Source: Branchiostoma floridae (lineage: Eukaryota; Chordata; Leptocardii; Amphioxiformes; Branchiostomatidae). Taken from it: DNA of 64,000 nucleotides. Under the pieces are notes generated by a model, which saw only the letters and a list, made by a program, of their open reading frames with translations, had not been told where the DNA came from and searched no databases. The first letter of the stretch is position 1, and the number at the start of each line of letters is the position of its first letter. The position numbers were made by a program, and so were the translations under genes. The stretch lies in contig NC_049991.1 of the NCBI RefSeq assembly GCF_000003815.2, positions 4,775,034 to 4,839,033 on the forward strand, in the 5' to 3' direction. Of the stretch, positions 11,411 to 21,385 are shown piece by piece.

Positions 11411-12500
11411 ATTAGAGAGAAAACGTTCGAAGATAGTTATGTTGATGACTTACAATTTCAATGTATATTTAGTAAACGAACAAGTGAAGCAATTAGAGTA
11501 ATAGTCTGATACTGATCTAACAGTGGCTTGCCTTGAACTAATAGATGATGAGTAATGTCTTCATCCACAATCTTTGATAGTCGTACGTCTTGGATACAGT
11601 TGACACCATTTAACCGTCTATGATAAGAAGGAGAAAGTCACATAACAACTGTCTGTAACGGTTTCCTTTGTTACCAGGTCGATACGACATCAGTTGACAG
11701 TTTACTAGGGAATGTTCAGAGGTATGTTTCTGAAGAACCAAGCACTAGTAAACAAAATAATGAACATAATAAAGTCTTTCGCGTGACAAAACACTACGAT
11801 TCAGGTAATAACCTTGTTCTGGGCACAAAGACTGCTATGACTATCCCTTTACTGTAACGGTTTCTAGCCCTTGATGTTCTGTACATAAACGGACAGGAGG
11901 GATGGTTCCAAAAATGGTCTTAACTCATTCATTTATTTATCATTTTATCATTGTTACCAATACTTTGTAGTTCAAGGTAGGTTAGGTATACTACTGTAAA
12001 CCTTATAAACCTTTGGTTTTCACAAAACAAGATAAAATACAAAATAGAAAGTCCGATAAAAACGACTAAAAAACGTTTAAAAAACAGCGGGAGCCTAACC
12101 TCTGCTTGGAGAGTAAGGTATACGCGGAATTTCTGAACTGGAATAATGCGCGGCTTTGCCTTTGATCCTGGGATAGTAATTGAGATTGTCCCTTTCCTGA
12201 TGAGCGTCGTGTTTAATGTAACATCGCTATCGCATTAAAGTCTCAAGGAATTATTCGTCACAGAGACAAACGAAGTAGAAAGTAAAGCTTCAGATGTGAG
12301 TTTAACCTCCCCATAACAGCACGTTTAAGTGGCACCAGTAAAAGTCGGGTTTTCGCCTAGTGTGTGCGCATGCGAAAGATTGCCTGAAGGATGAGATTCC
12401 AAAGTTTTGACTGATATTCAGTGTATGACGATATGAATATTTAGTTTGCGGCTTTGTCAAACTAACAATTCACTAGCTGATTCCTCCTTACATTGATTTG
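11411..12500. other. No gene seen
   Basis: AT-rich DNA with stops in all frames. I see no splice-bounded open frame, tRNA-like box or inverted-repeat element here. Confidence 0.5.
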
Positions 12501-12529
12501 TTTTGACAATTTCCATACAAAGAAAATGA

Positions 12530-13300
12530 TAAAAAGTGTAACTACATTGGTTTGAATTCAGTACTAGACAGAGGTATTTCAGATCATTCAAGGGTCATTT
12601 CGCTTGACAGACTCCTAATGTCAGTAGCGCCGAGCTGAACAGAGACGCCATGGCCATAGAGAAGCGTTGAACTGATTGCAATTGATAATTGGACGTAATG
12701 AACTATAACCGCACCATCCTGTCGGTGACATTAAGAACAAAAGGAGCACCTGAACAGTAGATCAGTTTATGTACGGCGTCACCAGAGAAAAGTACGTGAC
12801 TACGATTAATCATAAGGGACATGAACGTAATTACGTGCATACAATGAAAAGTCTGAGAAGACAATCTTGCAGGGAAACCTCCAAGTGTACAAAGGTTTCC
12901 AGGTATTGGTGATGTTCATTACTTACGATGCAAATGTCAACGACGGTTTGCTCAACGGAGATGTTATAGTTTCGTAGTGGTCTAACAAATGTTAATCGAA
13001 CTAACTACAATTGAACTAACTACATTGGTTTGTATTGACCACTTTCAGACAAACAGAATAATGATAGTCACAGATTTTGGTTTAAATTCAGTACTAGAAA
13101 AAAGTATTCCAGATCTTTCCAGGGTCATTTTGCATGCAAAACTCCTGTGCTTGATAGCACCGATGTCGTAAATGTGAAGTCAAGCTAGATAGAGATGACC
13201 CGGCTATAGAAAAGTGATGAACTGTAATTCTATCAGTAATTGGACGTAATGGAGTATGAATCGCGCCATCCTGTCTGTGATCTTAAGGAGAACAAAAGAA
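12530..13300. repeat. Imperfect two-copy duplication
   Basis: The segment around 12540-12745 ('TTCAGTACTAGA', 'GGTCATTT', 'TTGGACGTAATG', 'GCACCATCCTGTC') is repeated with many changes at about 13080-13290, roughly 550 bp later. The open frame at 12989-13171 lies inside the duplicate and shows no domain. Confidence 0.55.
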
Positions 13301-13879
13301 ACAAAGGTACAAAGAATGTTTACGGCGCTAGTAGTGAACTGTACATGTATAAGGGGCGTGAGAGTAAGTAACTGCATGTAGATGAGGACAATTTGAAGTA
13401 AATGTTTTGAATACAGAGGTAGCTATGATTCGTAAATATTGATAAGATACAGTAAGTATTTTTTTCTTCATTTTCTGCATGCACGATTAAAGCTGTAAGG
13501 AAGCGACACTTTTGCAACGGGTATAACAAATGCATATTCTGAGTTAACAGATGATCGGTAGAGTTTTTCACCACAGTTCCCGACAATGGTCTTCAGTTTT
13601 GTTAAAGACAAACAAACAAACGAAGACGATTCTAGAACTTTCTTCACAGGTGTGTCTGGTGGTATCATTTAATCAGTTCCTCCGGCTAGCGTCACACCTT
13701 AACTACACCTTGATTGTGCACAGGTCAATGTTTTTGAATGCCTCTGACTCACCGGTAACTACTAGTACTTTGGTAGTCGCACCCAGGGCGCACCTAAAGA
13801 TACATTTACATCACAAAGAAAGTTTTTTGCCGGAGCCAATCAGAGAAAGATACGTCTTCAGGAGTGCGGTTTCTACGCC

Positions 13880-15060
13880 CAATTTTTGCTGAATTCTTCT
13901 GATCTATATTAATAGGGGACGCTACCGGCCGTGTGCAGGCAGTTCTGGTGAAGAGAGGAGAAGACACACCTGTTAGAACATCGAGTCCTTCCGACCATCG
14001 ATCAGGCACCCCGAGAAATCAAGCCAACCGCGGGAGGCAAGAAGTCTTCTCTAGGTTAAGGTAAGAACATTCCTCTTTATTTTCTTACCTAGACATGTAG
14101 TACACTTTATTACCGAATTGTTCAAACCGAAATATATCAAATAATAGGGCAAGTTACAGTCATTTTGTTCTCCTGTGCTGTGCTGATCTATCCCCGAATT
14201 GTAAAAGAGCAGCTGCCGGTGCGATCACGGACCAAAATACCGGTACCCTGACGACAAATACTCGTATGATGTACAATTCGTCCACATCAATATTATGCTA
14301 TGTATAATTACTAGTGATTGTAAATGTTTCAGCTACTGAAAAGGTCGTTATTTTATCGAGGTTTTGTCTGTCTCTGTATCTGTATCTATATAGCCGGTAG
14401 AACCGCCGTTCGGCGTAACACACCAGCTCTCGCCGGGGCTACGACAATGTCAATCGTAGTAGAGGTGACGTCAACCGCAACGCACATATTCACTTTAATT
14501 TCGGCCAATTAAACAGTAGACCACGTCAGTCGAAAAAGTAGCCCCATACCGCACATATTACCTGCCATTCCGCATCGCATGTGCCGGCAACACGCCGTGG
14601 CGAGTAGGCTGTCGATATCCGCTGAATGTTCCGGTGCCCATCGTAGGTGTAGCCCCGGTCGCGTCGGACCGTCGGGCGGGGGTACCTCTCGGTGTGTTTA
14701 CGATCAGGTCACGGCGCCTATTTGTCGCCTGTTCCCGAGTTAATTCTAACACTGATTTAATTTTAACTCCGGTCGGAGGGTGTCCATGGCACCACGTAGG
14801 AATCATGCCCGAAAGTGCCAAAAGATAGCGCTAGCCCGTGAACTGTCCAGCAGGGCCGATCCATCAAACATAACCATGGATCGCGCGCGCGGTGGATTCT
14901 TCGTGTGTCGCGCGCGCGGTAGACTTTTCCAAATTTTCACCGTGAGGGTAACCAAGGATCGCGCGCGCGATGGATTTATACCCCCCTCACATTAGGCGCG
15001 ATTCAATTCGAATCACAAGCCTGCTAGCTCTAATTTACCAGGAGGGGTGCCCCCCTATGC
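13880..15060. other. GC-rich block of unknown nature
   Basis: Base composition changes from the AT-rich surroundings. A TATA-like CTATATTAATAG at about 13897 is followed by a stretch ending in a good splice donor (TTAAG|GTAAGA, about 14062). From 14380 the DNA is GC-rich, with three related 'CGCGCGCG' boxes (near 14880, 14915 and 14960). Short open frames on both strands (14558-14821 on -, 14634-14828 on +) have no recognised domain. It could be an LTR-type element remnant or a first-exon/promoter region; I cannot decide. Confidence 0.3.
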
Positions 15061-15264
15061 CAAACAAAAATCTTCAGCGTACCCCGTTCCCTGTTAGGAT
15101 TACCCTTGTTTTATATTAAACCCTGACTTCAACCCATATTTACCTACCTTTTAACCATTGTAAACCTGCTATCTAATTCTACGCATCGCTTGGTAATAAA
15201 GACAGTCATCAGGATCGTGATATTCTTTTCTATGACGATGAGTCGTTACTACAAGGTTCTTGGT

Positions 15265-15364
15265 NNNNNNNNNNNNNNNNNNNNNNNNNNNNNNNNNNNN
15301 NNNNNNNNNNNNNNNNNNNNNNNNNNNNNNNNNNNNNNNNNNNNNNNNNNNNNNNNNNNNNNNN
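15265..15364. other. Assembly gap (N run)
   Basis: Exactly 100 unknown bases, the usual size for a gap of unknown length. Frames running across it are not interpretable. Confidence 1.
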
Positions 15365-15476
15365 TTCACCGACGCTGCGGCACGGCGTTGACGACCTTCA
15401 TAGGGCCGAGTTCAACGAATTCTAATGAAAAAAAGACTTTTTTTACACTTTGTGTGTTTGTTGTCTTTCTAGTCCG

Positions 15477-16812
15477 TACACGTCCTTCCCCGTCCTTGCT
15501 CATGTTTTCCCAATTTTCTCTCATCCTTGCCCATCCTTCGCCATCCTTCCTTATTCTTTCTCGTCGATATCATTCCCCAATTTCTCTCATCCTTGCCCAA
15601 ACTTCGCCATCCTTCCTTATTCTTTCTAATCCTTCCCCAATTTCTCTCATCCTTCCCCATCCTTCCCCATCCTTTCTCACCCTTCCCCAATTTCTCTCAT
15701 CCTTCCCAATTCTTTCTCTTCCTTCCCCAATTTCTCTCATCCTTGCCCATCCTTCCCCATCCTTTCTCACCCTTCCCCAATTTCTCTCATCCTTCCCAAT
15801 TCTTTCTCTTCCTTCCCCAATTTCTCTCATCCTTGCCCATCCTTCCCCATTCTTTCTCACCCTTCCCCAATTTCTCTCATCTTTCCCCATTCTTTCTCTT
15901 CCTTCCCCAATTTCTCATCCTTGCCAATCCTTCCCTATTCTTTCTTATCTTTCCCCAATTTCTCGAATCCTTCTCCATCCTTCCCCATCTTTTCTCGTCC
16001 TTCTCTAATTTCTCTCATCATTCCCCATCATTACATCACACATTACATTACATCCTAGCTCATCCTTTCCCATCCTGAAAGCGGCCTGCTGGCCGATTTG
16101 AGCTTCTCATGAATAAATAAAGGTTCAAACAAACAAACAAAAATCCTTGCTCATCCTTCCCAATCATTTCTCATCAGTCCCAAATTTCAAATTTCTCTCA
16201 TTCTATTCCAATTTCTGTTATGCTTTCCCATCATCTCTCATCCCTCACCAATTTCTCTCATACTTCCCAATCCTTATCTATTCTTTCATTTCCTTCCCCA
16301 AATTCTCTCATCATTGCCTATCCTTCCCCATCCTTTCTCATCCTTCCGCAATTTCTCTCATCCTTGCCCTCCCTTCGCCATCCTTTCTTTTTCTTTCTCA
16401 TCTTTCCTCAATTTCTCTCATCTTTGCCCATCCTTCCCCATTCTTTCTTATCCTTCCCCAATTGCTCTCATCCTTCGCCATCCTTCCCTATACTTTCTTA
16501 TCCTTCCTTAATTTCTCTCATCCTTCCCAATCCTTTCTTATCCTTCCCCAATTTCTCTCATCCTTGCCCATCCTTCCCCATCCTTTCTCACCCTTCCCCA
16601 ATTTCTCTCATCCTTGCCCATCCTTCCCAATCCTTTCTCGTCCTTCCCCAATTTCTCTCATCCTTGCCCATCCTTCCCAATCCTTTCTTATCCTTCCCCA
16701 ATTTCTCTCATCCTTGCCCATCTTTCCCTATACTTTCTTATCCTTCCTTAATTTCTCTCATCCTTGCCTATCCTTCCTTCCCCAATTTCTTCCATCCTTG
16801 CCCACCCTAAGG
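15477..16812. repeat. 50-bp polypyrimidine minisatellite
   Basis: A tandem repeat of about 50 bp built from 'TCCTTCCCCAATTTCTCTCA' plus 'TCCTTGCCCATCCTTCCC'-type text. It is almost purely C/T on the + strand and therefore G/A on the other. Open frames in both directions (Pro/Ser/Leu/Phe-rich on +, Gly/Lys/Arg/Glu-rich on -) are repeat translations. The array is split at 16077-16140 by a short retroelement tail. Confidence 0.95.
16077..16140 (+). mobile_element. Solo 3' tail of a retroelement
   Basis: About 64 bp: a short hairpin (GCGGCC-TGCT-GGCCG), the text 'GAGCTTCTCATGAATAAATAAAGG' in part, and a (CAAA)n end. The same tail in reverse orientation ends the element at 17924-20592. This is therefore an extreme 5' truncation that landed inside the polypyrimidine minisatellite. 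Confidence 0.75.
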
Positions 16813-16879
16813 GATTCTAAAGGTCTTTTTCCTCCACATCACTGCATGTATTCAATGGTTAAGACTCCATGTTTTTCAT

Positions 16880-17888
16880 TTTAGAATGAAGACCTTTATT
16901 GTACAGTTTTGCCCAACGGAGCTAAGTACAGGTCATTACAAGTCAAAACATATATACATATACATATACGTATACATATAAAAATATCACAAATCTTGTC
17001 TAACACAGAAGCTTGGCTTCTTCTCGCTTCTTGGTAATGGTGAAAATGTAGGACTGTATGGGTTTAGCTATGGTTGGTTTGTCAAAACGCATGAGGAATA
17101 TAAACTTGTCAGTGCTACTCATGTGTCTAAAATGAGGGAATCTACTTTCTATGTAATTAAATTGAATATTTCTATCATTGGCATACATATCACAATAAAC
17201 AGTGAAGTGGGCTTCATCTTCTACCATGTTTGAAGTACAAAATTGGCAGACTCTTGTTCTAGAGGAGTGCGGTTGTGCCTTCCTGATTCAATTCGCAGTT
17301 TGTGGCAACTGATTCTTAGTTTAGCGATGGTAGTTCTGTGCCGAATGGTTCTTAAATGCTGCTCTTCATTGTATGTGGCCTTGAGTAGTCTGTACGTTCG
17401 CAGTTTGTTTTTCGCACCTAAACCTTTATCATCATTATGAATGCTGGAATTCTGGAAATAGATATCATTTAGACACTGGTGGATTGCAGAAATTAGGTGG
17501 GACACATTTAAATCTGTTGATTAAGGGGCTTGCCAAACAAAAGGGTAACCACACTCCTTCAAAGTTTTGCGAACACCAGATGCCCAACATTTAGTACCTG
17601 TTTTTTTTTAATAAACAATTTGATTGATGAGTCTTGATTTACCTGACATAAAAGAGCGTCTGCCTGCAGACTCTCAGCTGGCACGTTCTGTTGAATTCTA
17701 ATGAGATATTTGATGGCGTTTAGAGAGGCCTCCAGTTGGCTAGAATACCTCCCTAATTCAGCGCGTACAGCAAGGTTACATGCAGTTTTCGGAACATTAA
17801 GTGAGTGTTTACAAAATTTCAAGTGCACTGTTTCAATGACATACCGTCTCTTATGCGAGTCTTCATTGATGCTATCTTGCGGTCGCAA
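16880..17888 (-). pseudogene. Decayed C-terminal part of LINE ORF2
   Basis: Read on - from 17888, broken frames give 'HLKFCKHSLNV..', 'AVRAELGRY', 'LRISCHKLRIESGRH' and an 'EDEAHF' segment that matches the C-terminal zinc-knuckle region of LINE proteins. Related copies occur at 26387-27280, 58217-58969 and 61490-63140. The ORF is split by at least three stops or frameshifts. The 3' UTR ends at about 16880 with AATAAAG on the - strand. No RT domain remains, so this is a 5'-truncated dead copy. Confidence 0.7.
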
Positions 17889-18215
17889 ATGTCCTTACCT
17901 GCCTGAGGATATAAGAAGTCTTTGTTTGTTTGTTTGAACCTTTATTTATTTATGAGAAGCTCAATCGGCCAGCAGGCCGCTTTTCTTTGAGGTCATGAGG
18001 GAGGTAAGGGTCAGATAAAATATAATAAGTCAAAACGCAGCACTGAAATACTAGTTTTCTGACCAATCGCTGGCAGAGACAAAATCAGCACAGTATCAAA
18101 CATTGTCTCATCTGAAAACAATTTTTGTAAGAAAACAATATGGCTAAATTTTCAAAACAGACACCATGAAACATGGTGAAAGAATTAAAGCAATAAAGTA
18201 TGGTATCACAGCCAA

Positions 18216-18401
18216 ATTAGTAGTGCGGCTGTCTTCTTTGTTGCCGTGTCGCATTGATCCCAGCATGAATTCCAGTTCCTTTGATCTGTCAATCAGGACG
18301 CTTATAACTGAGTCCTGTTTCTTGACGATGTCTTGCAGTTCGGCATTTGATGCCGATAATGAATCTAGTTTACAAGACATGCCACGAAGCCTTTCTCCCA
18401 C
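18216..18401 (-). pseudogene. Coiled-coil segment of the ORF1-like protein
   Basis: The frame RLRGMSCKLDSLSASNAEL.. and onward has heptad-like leucine and isoleucine spacing, typical of a short coiled coil. It continues the frame seen upstream of the two nested insertions ('LLSKAHKDLVLWREKQAV', about 18735-18665 on -). Confidence 0.5.
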
Positions 18402-18407
18402 AGTCCT

Positions 18408-18652
18408 AGGTGGACTCTCACTGCACTAGGGGCACCGGTGCGGCACTGCTGGGTTCGTTGACTGCGGTACTGTTGTGTTATTTTCGCGATTTTTAATAAT
18501 TTAGATATTTCGTAATACGTAAAAGTATGACTTAGAAGACAGCAAAATACACAGAACGGAAGAAAATACGTTCTTTATCTCTGAAGTTCGTTGAGTCATC
18601 TACGAACCCCGCAGTGCCGCACCGGTGCCCCAAGTGCAGTGAGAATACACCT
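18408..18652. mobile_element. Harbinger-like MITE nested in retroelement
   Basis: The inverted ends AGGTGGACTCTCACTGCACT and (other strand) AGGTGTATTCTCACTGCACT continue into GGGGCACCGGTGCGGCACTGC. It belongs to the same TIR family as 7605-7850. The flanking triplets (CCT before, TTA after) do not match, so the target duplication has been lost or altered. It interrupts the ORF1-like coding text. Confidence 0.75.
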
Positions 18653-18744
18653 TTAGCTATAGCTACATCTACGGCTTGCTTTTCCCTCCAAAGCACGAGG
18701 TCTTTATGTGCCTTGGATAAAAGTTGTGCAGTTTGGAGATTGAC

Positions 18745-19757
18745 TTTCTGATGTGAGATTCCAGAGATTTCTGTGTTCAGTGATCAGCGTCACACGTAAA
18801 CCACTCCCTGTAACCTATTGCTATCATATAGATGGTACAACACTTAGCAGAACTGCTACATATGAAGATCTTGGTCTCCAGGTTTGTCAAAACCTCAGTT
18901 GGAATATCCATGTACATAGAAAAGTATCAAAGTGCAATTCATTACTCGGTATGATAAAGCGATCTGTTGGGTACAATGCTCCATTAATAGTCAAACTTAA
19001 CCTGTTTCGTTCTCTAGTAATACCGCATTTAGATTATTGCTCACAGGTGTGGTCCCCTCACACGAGATTTCTTTTACGTAAAGTTGAGGGAGTTCAACGG
19101 AGAGCCACCAAATACATCTGTAACAACTATGATTTGTTATATAGGGACAGACTTGTAACCACTAAGTTGTTACCTCTTTGTTATAGGCGTGAACTTTTTG
19201 ACATATTGTTTCTCTTTAAGTGTTTTCGTGGCCTATACTCCATTGATATTCATCGGTTTGTACAAGTATCATTACCACATAGACAACTCCGTTCAACTGA
19301 CCCTTTCCAACTTGTTGTCCGTGTATGTAAAACCGAAACATTTACTTTCTCTTACTTCAGCCGCATTGTACTAATCTGGAACACTTTACCTGCAACAATC
19401 CGACAACATATGTACTCAAACCTTACCATTCCATCTGTTAGGAAATTACTGGTCAATCACTATACATCTCGCACAGATCACACCTTCTCAGCTGATAATT
19501 TTTGTACCTGGACTTCTATTTGCCGCTGCTCTCATTGCTTACTTTCATGATTCACTAGCTATTTTATTCCCAACCGTTATTGAACTTGTTAACTTGTTAT
19601 CAATCTTTTATTGTATTTATATGTAGGTTTCGATTATAGGTTTTTATTACATTGCTTGTAGATCTTCTGGGGAGTCGGCCTCGTAGAGAAACTGGATTTC
19701 TGTTGCCGGCTCCCCTCAGATTGTAACTGATCTGTGAAGTTTCAATAAATAAATAAA
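18745..19757 (+). mobile_element. 5'-truncated LINE with 3' stem-loop
   Basis: An insertion on the + strand into the - strand retroelement. It contains the C-terminal ORF2 frame (18753-19550). Its 3' UTR has an 11-bp stem GGGGAGTCGGC/GCCGGCTCCCC (19669-19679 with 19705-19715, one G-U pair) and ends in CAATAAATAAATAAA. The flanking - strand reading text joins across it ('LKNSTAQVE' before, 'QTAQLLSKAHK' after). Confidence 0.8.
18753..19550 (+). pseudogene. LINE ORF2 C-terminal region (after RT)
   Basis: A 265-codon open frame lacking the catalytic RT boxes. It starts after the palm domain ('TTLSRTATYEDLGLQV') and contains the conserved 'PHLDYCSQVWSP' and 'EGVQRRATKYI' segments found between the RT thumb and the C-terminus of CR1/jockey-type non-LTR elements. 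It ends with the usual 'FSYFSRIVLIWNTLPATIR' block. The frame is intact but the element is truncated, so it cannot be active. Confidence 0.8.
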
Positions 19758-20136
19758 TTCTACCTGTGCTGTCGAGTTCTTTAGCATCTGCACATGGGCT
19801 GCATCTCTTTCGTTGTCTTTTCCAATCACATCATCCTGGAGTGTACAGTGTTGAAGTTTTGAACAAAGCCAACAAATTGTTTTTGTAGATCCCCGAAAGC
19901 AGCATCGCTGTTGTCTGTGTCTGTTCTCCTTGGTGTGTTATCGCCATTGTCACCATCCCGCTTCGCGCCAGATTCAAATACACACTGTTCTTCTTCTTGT
20001 TCTACAACGTCGCTACTTCCGTGTGCCTCAACATGATCCAGATTTCTGCACTGAGTGGTTTTAGGCAATGTTGGTGTTTTGGGACTGGTTGGGCAAGGCT
20101 GATTGGAAGTTGTCTGTATCGTGGGGTGAAAGTTTT

Positions 20137-20592
20137 CTACGGCGTCTTGGCGCCATCTTTAGACTGAGCTCTCGTGCGCTTGTCTTGTTGACCGTTCACA
20201 TACTTCTTGACTTCAGGATACAGTTTTTCCGCCCACCATTTTGTTTCCTGACCTTGAACCATTAAGCCCTTCTTTTTGCTGTAGAAGTGGATAGATAGGA
20301 TGGCTTTACCTGTTTTCTGTGCGGCGTCGGGCTGGACGGATAGGCTAGTTGTGCATGGCGAAGTTTTCCACAGGACGCTCATTCCTTTGTTGACTTTGAA
20401 ATGTTCGTTGAAGAAATCTTGGTGAATCCGTAGCCATTTGTCCATGTAGTAGGATCGAAGTTTCACCCCGCACGTTCTGCCCTTTTCCTCATCTTCGAAG
20501 TCGAAAGTTAGCGATTCATCCAGCGGGATTTTCCCAATATTGATATTCCATGCCTTTGTTGACTTTGGCGTCCTGGACTCTGCACCCGTCAT
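20137..20592 (-). pseudogene. N-terminal part of ORF1-like protein
   Basis: A 151-codon frame. After an N-terminal tail comes a compact region with 'IPLDESLTFDF', an aromatic 'WLRIHQDFF' segment, and 'LSIHFYSKKKGLMVQGQ' followed by 'WWAEKLYPEVKKYV'. The pattern hydrophobic-FYxxxGxxMVQG-W-(F/Y)P-L resembles conserved domains in invertebrate retroelement-associated proteins, but I cannot name a family. The frame stops at 20137, then continues in shifted frames (Pro-rich, then acidic at 20068-19826, then a coiled coil at 18401-18216). It is read as a decayed retroelement ORF. The alternative is a decayed host gene. Confidence 0.5.
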
Positions 20593-20640
20593 AGAATAAA
20601 AGAATAGCTGTAGAATAATATATTAATAAAGTAGGATGAT

Positions 20641-21324
20641 AAAATATCTAACTCAACTCACTCCATGCAGCCAATTATACCTCCTTGCTAAATCAGGCAA
20701 GGGGAGCGCACAGTGCGTCACCGTACTCGTCCGCCATCATGACGTAAGATCAAAGACACCGAACTACACAAGGCGAGAATAGTTGTGGCATTGTTTGTGT
20801 ATATTTCTACGTATACATTTCTATTTTCGTTTCCACAAACAGCCCAGCCGGGCCCCGCTTTGGAAATGTGACTTTCCCGGCATTAATAGACATGTAAGAG
20901 AACCTAAGCCAACTTTGAAACTAGCGAACCAGCCAATGAGTTGTGCTTACCCTTTGCCCAAAACTGTAATATTACCACTTATTCTCTTTAAACGTACTAG
21001 TATCCAACGTTACCTTTTATCTTAATAATGCTTGACGCAATAGCCGATATGTAAACTTTTCACTCTTCAGTTGATATAGTGCCATCTTGCTTAAAAAATG
21101 GCAGTCAAAATATAGTTTTACTCCAAACTGGTTATTTTTTTACTACAAACTGTTATTTAAATCATATCATATTGCACATCACAATATATGCAGAGATTTA
21201 ATTTCGTGTGCAACCTAGATGTAGCATTAAACGTTACGTATATATGTTGCAAAGACACAACTCACAATGTAACGCTGAATTTTTGTCTTGAACACAGAGG
21301 TACTGGACAGGACTAAGGTTGAAG
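20641..21324. other. 5' flank of the lectin gene
   Basis: AT-rich, with no conserved open frame. A possible splice acceptor (TTGAACACAG, about 21297) lies just before the start codon, so a non-coding first exon further upstream is possible. No TATA box is placed with confidence. Confidence 0.35.
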
Positions 21325-21385
21325 ATGACCGGTCACTTCACGCTTGTTCTGGCGCTGACACTGCTGGCTGAAGCCGTGTATCCAG
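21325..21385 (+). CDS. Lectin exon 1: signal peptide
   Basis: ATG at 21325. The peptide has a short polar start and a hydrophobic core (TLVLALTLLAEAV), consistent with secretion. It ends in phase 1 before GTGAAC. Confidence 0.75.

Larger units (their letters stand above)
17924..20592 (-). mobile_element. Retroelement with unusual ORF1-like protein and LINE-type tail
   Basis: On the - strand this runs from an ATG at 20592, through a broken reading frame, to a hairpin and (CAAA)n tail at 17985-17924. The tail is identical in type to the solo tail at 16077-16140, which argues that the whole is one mobile family. It has been interrupted by a + strand LINE (about 18745-19757) and a MITE (18408-18652). 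The coding text resumes on the far side of both insertions. No RT is seen. It may be non-autonomous or deleted. Confidence 0.55.

Noticed and set aside
15469-16884. Long open frames on both strands, 65-245 codons
   Set aside because: Translations of the 50-bp polypyrimidine minisatellite. Composition is fixed by the repeat, and frames stay open because stops are rare in C/T-only DNA.
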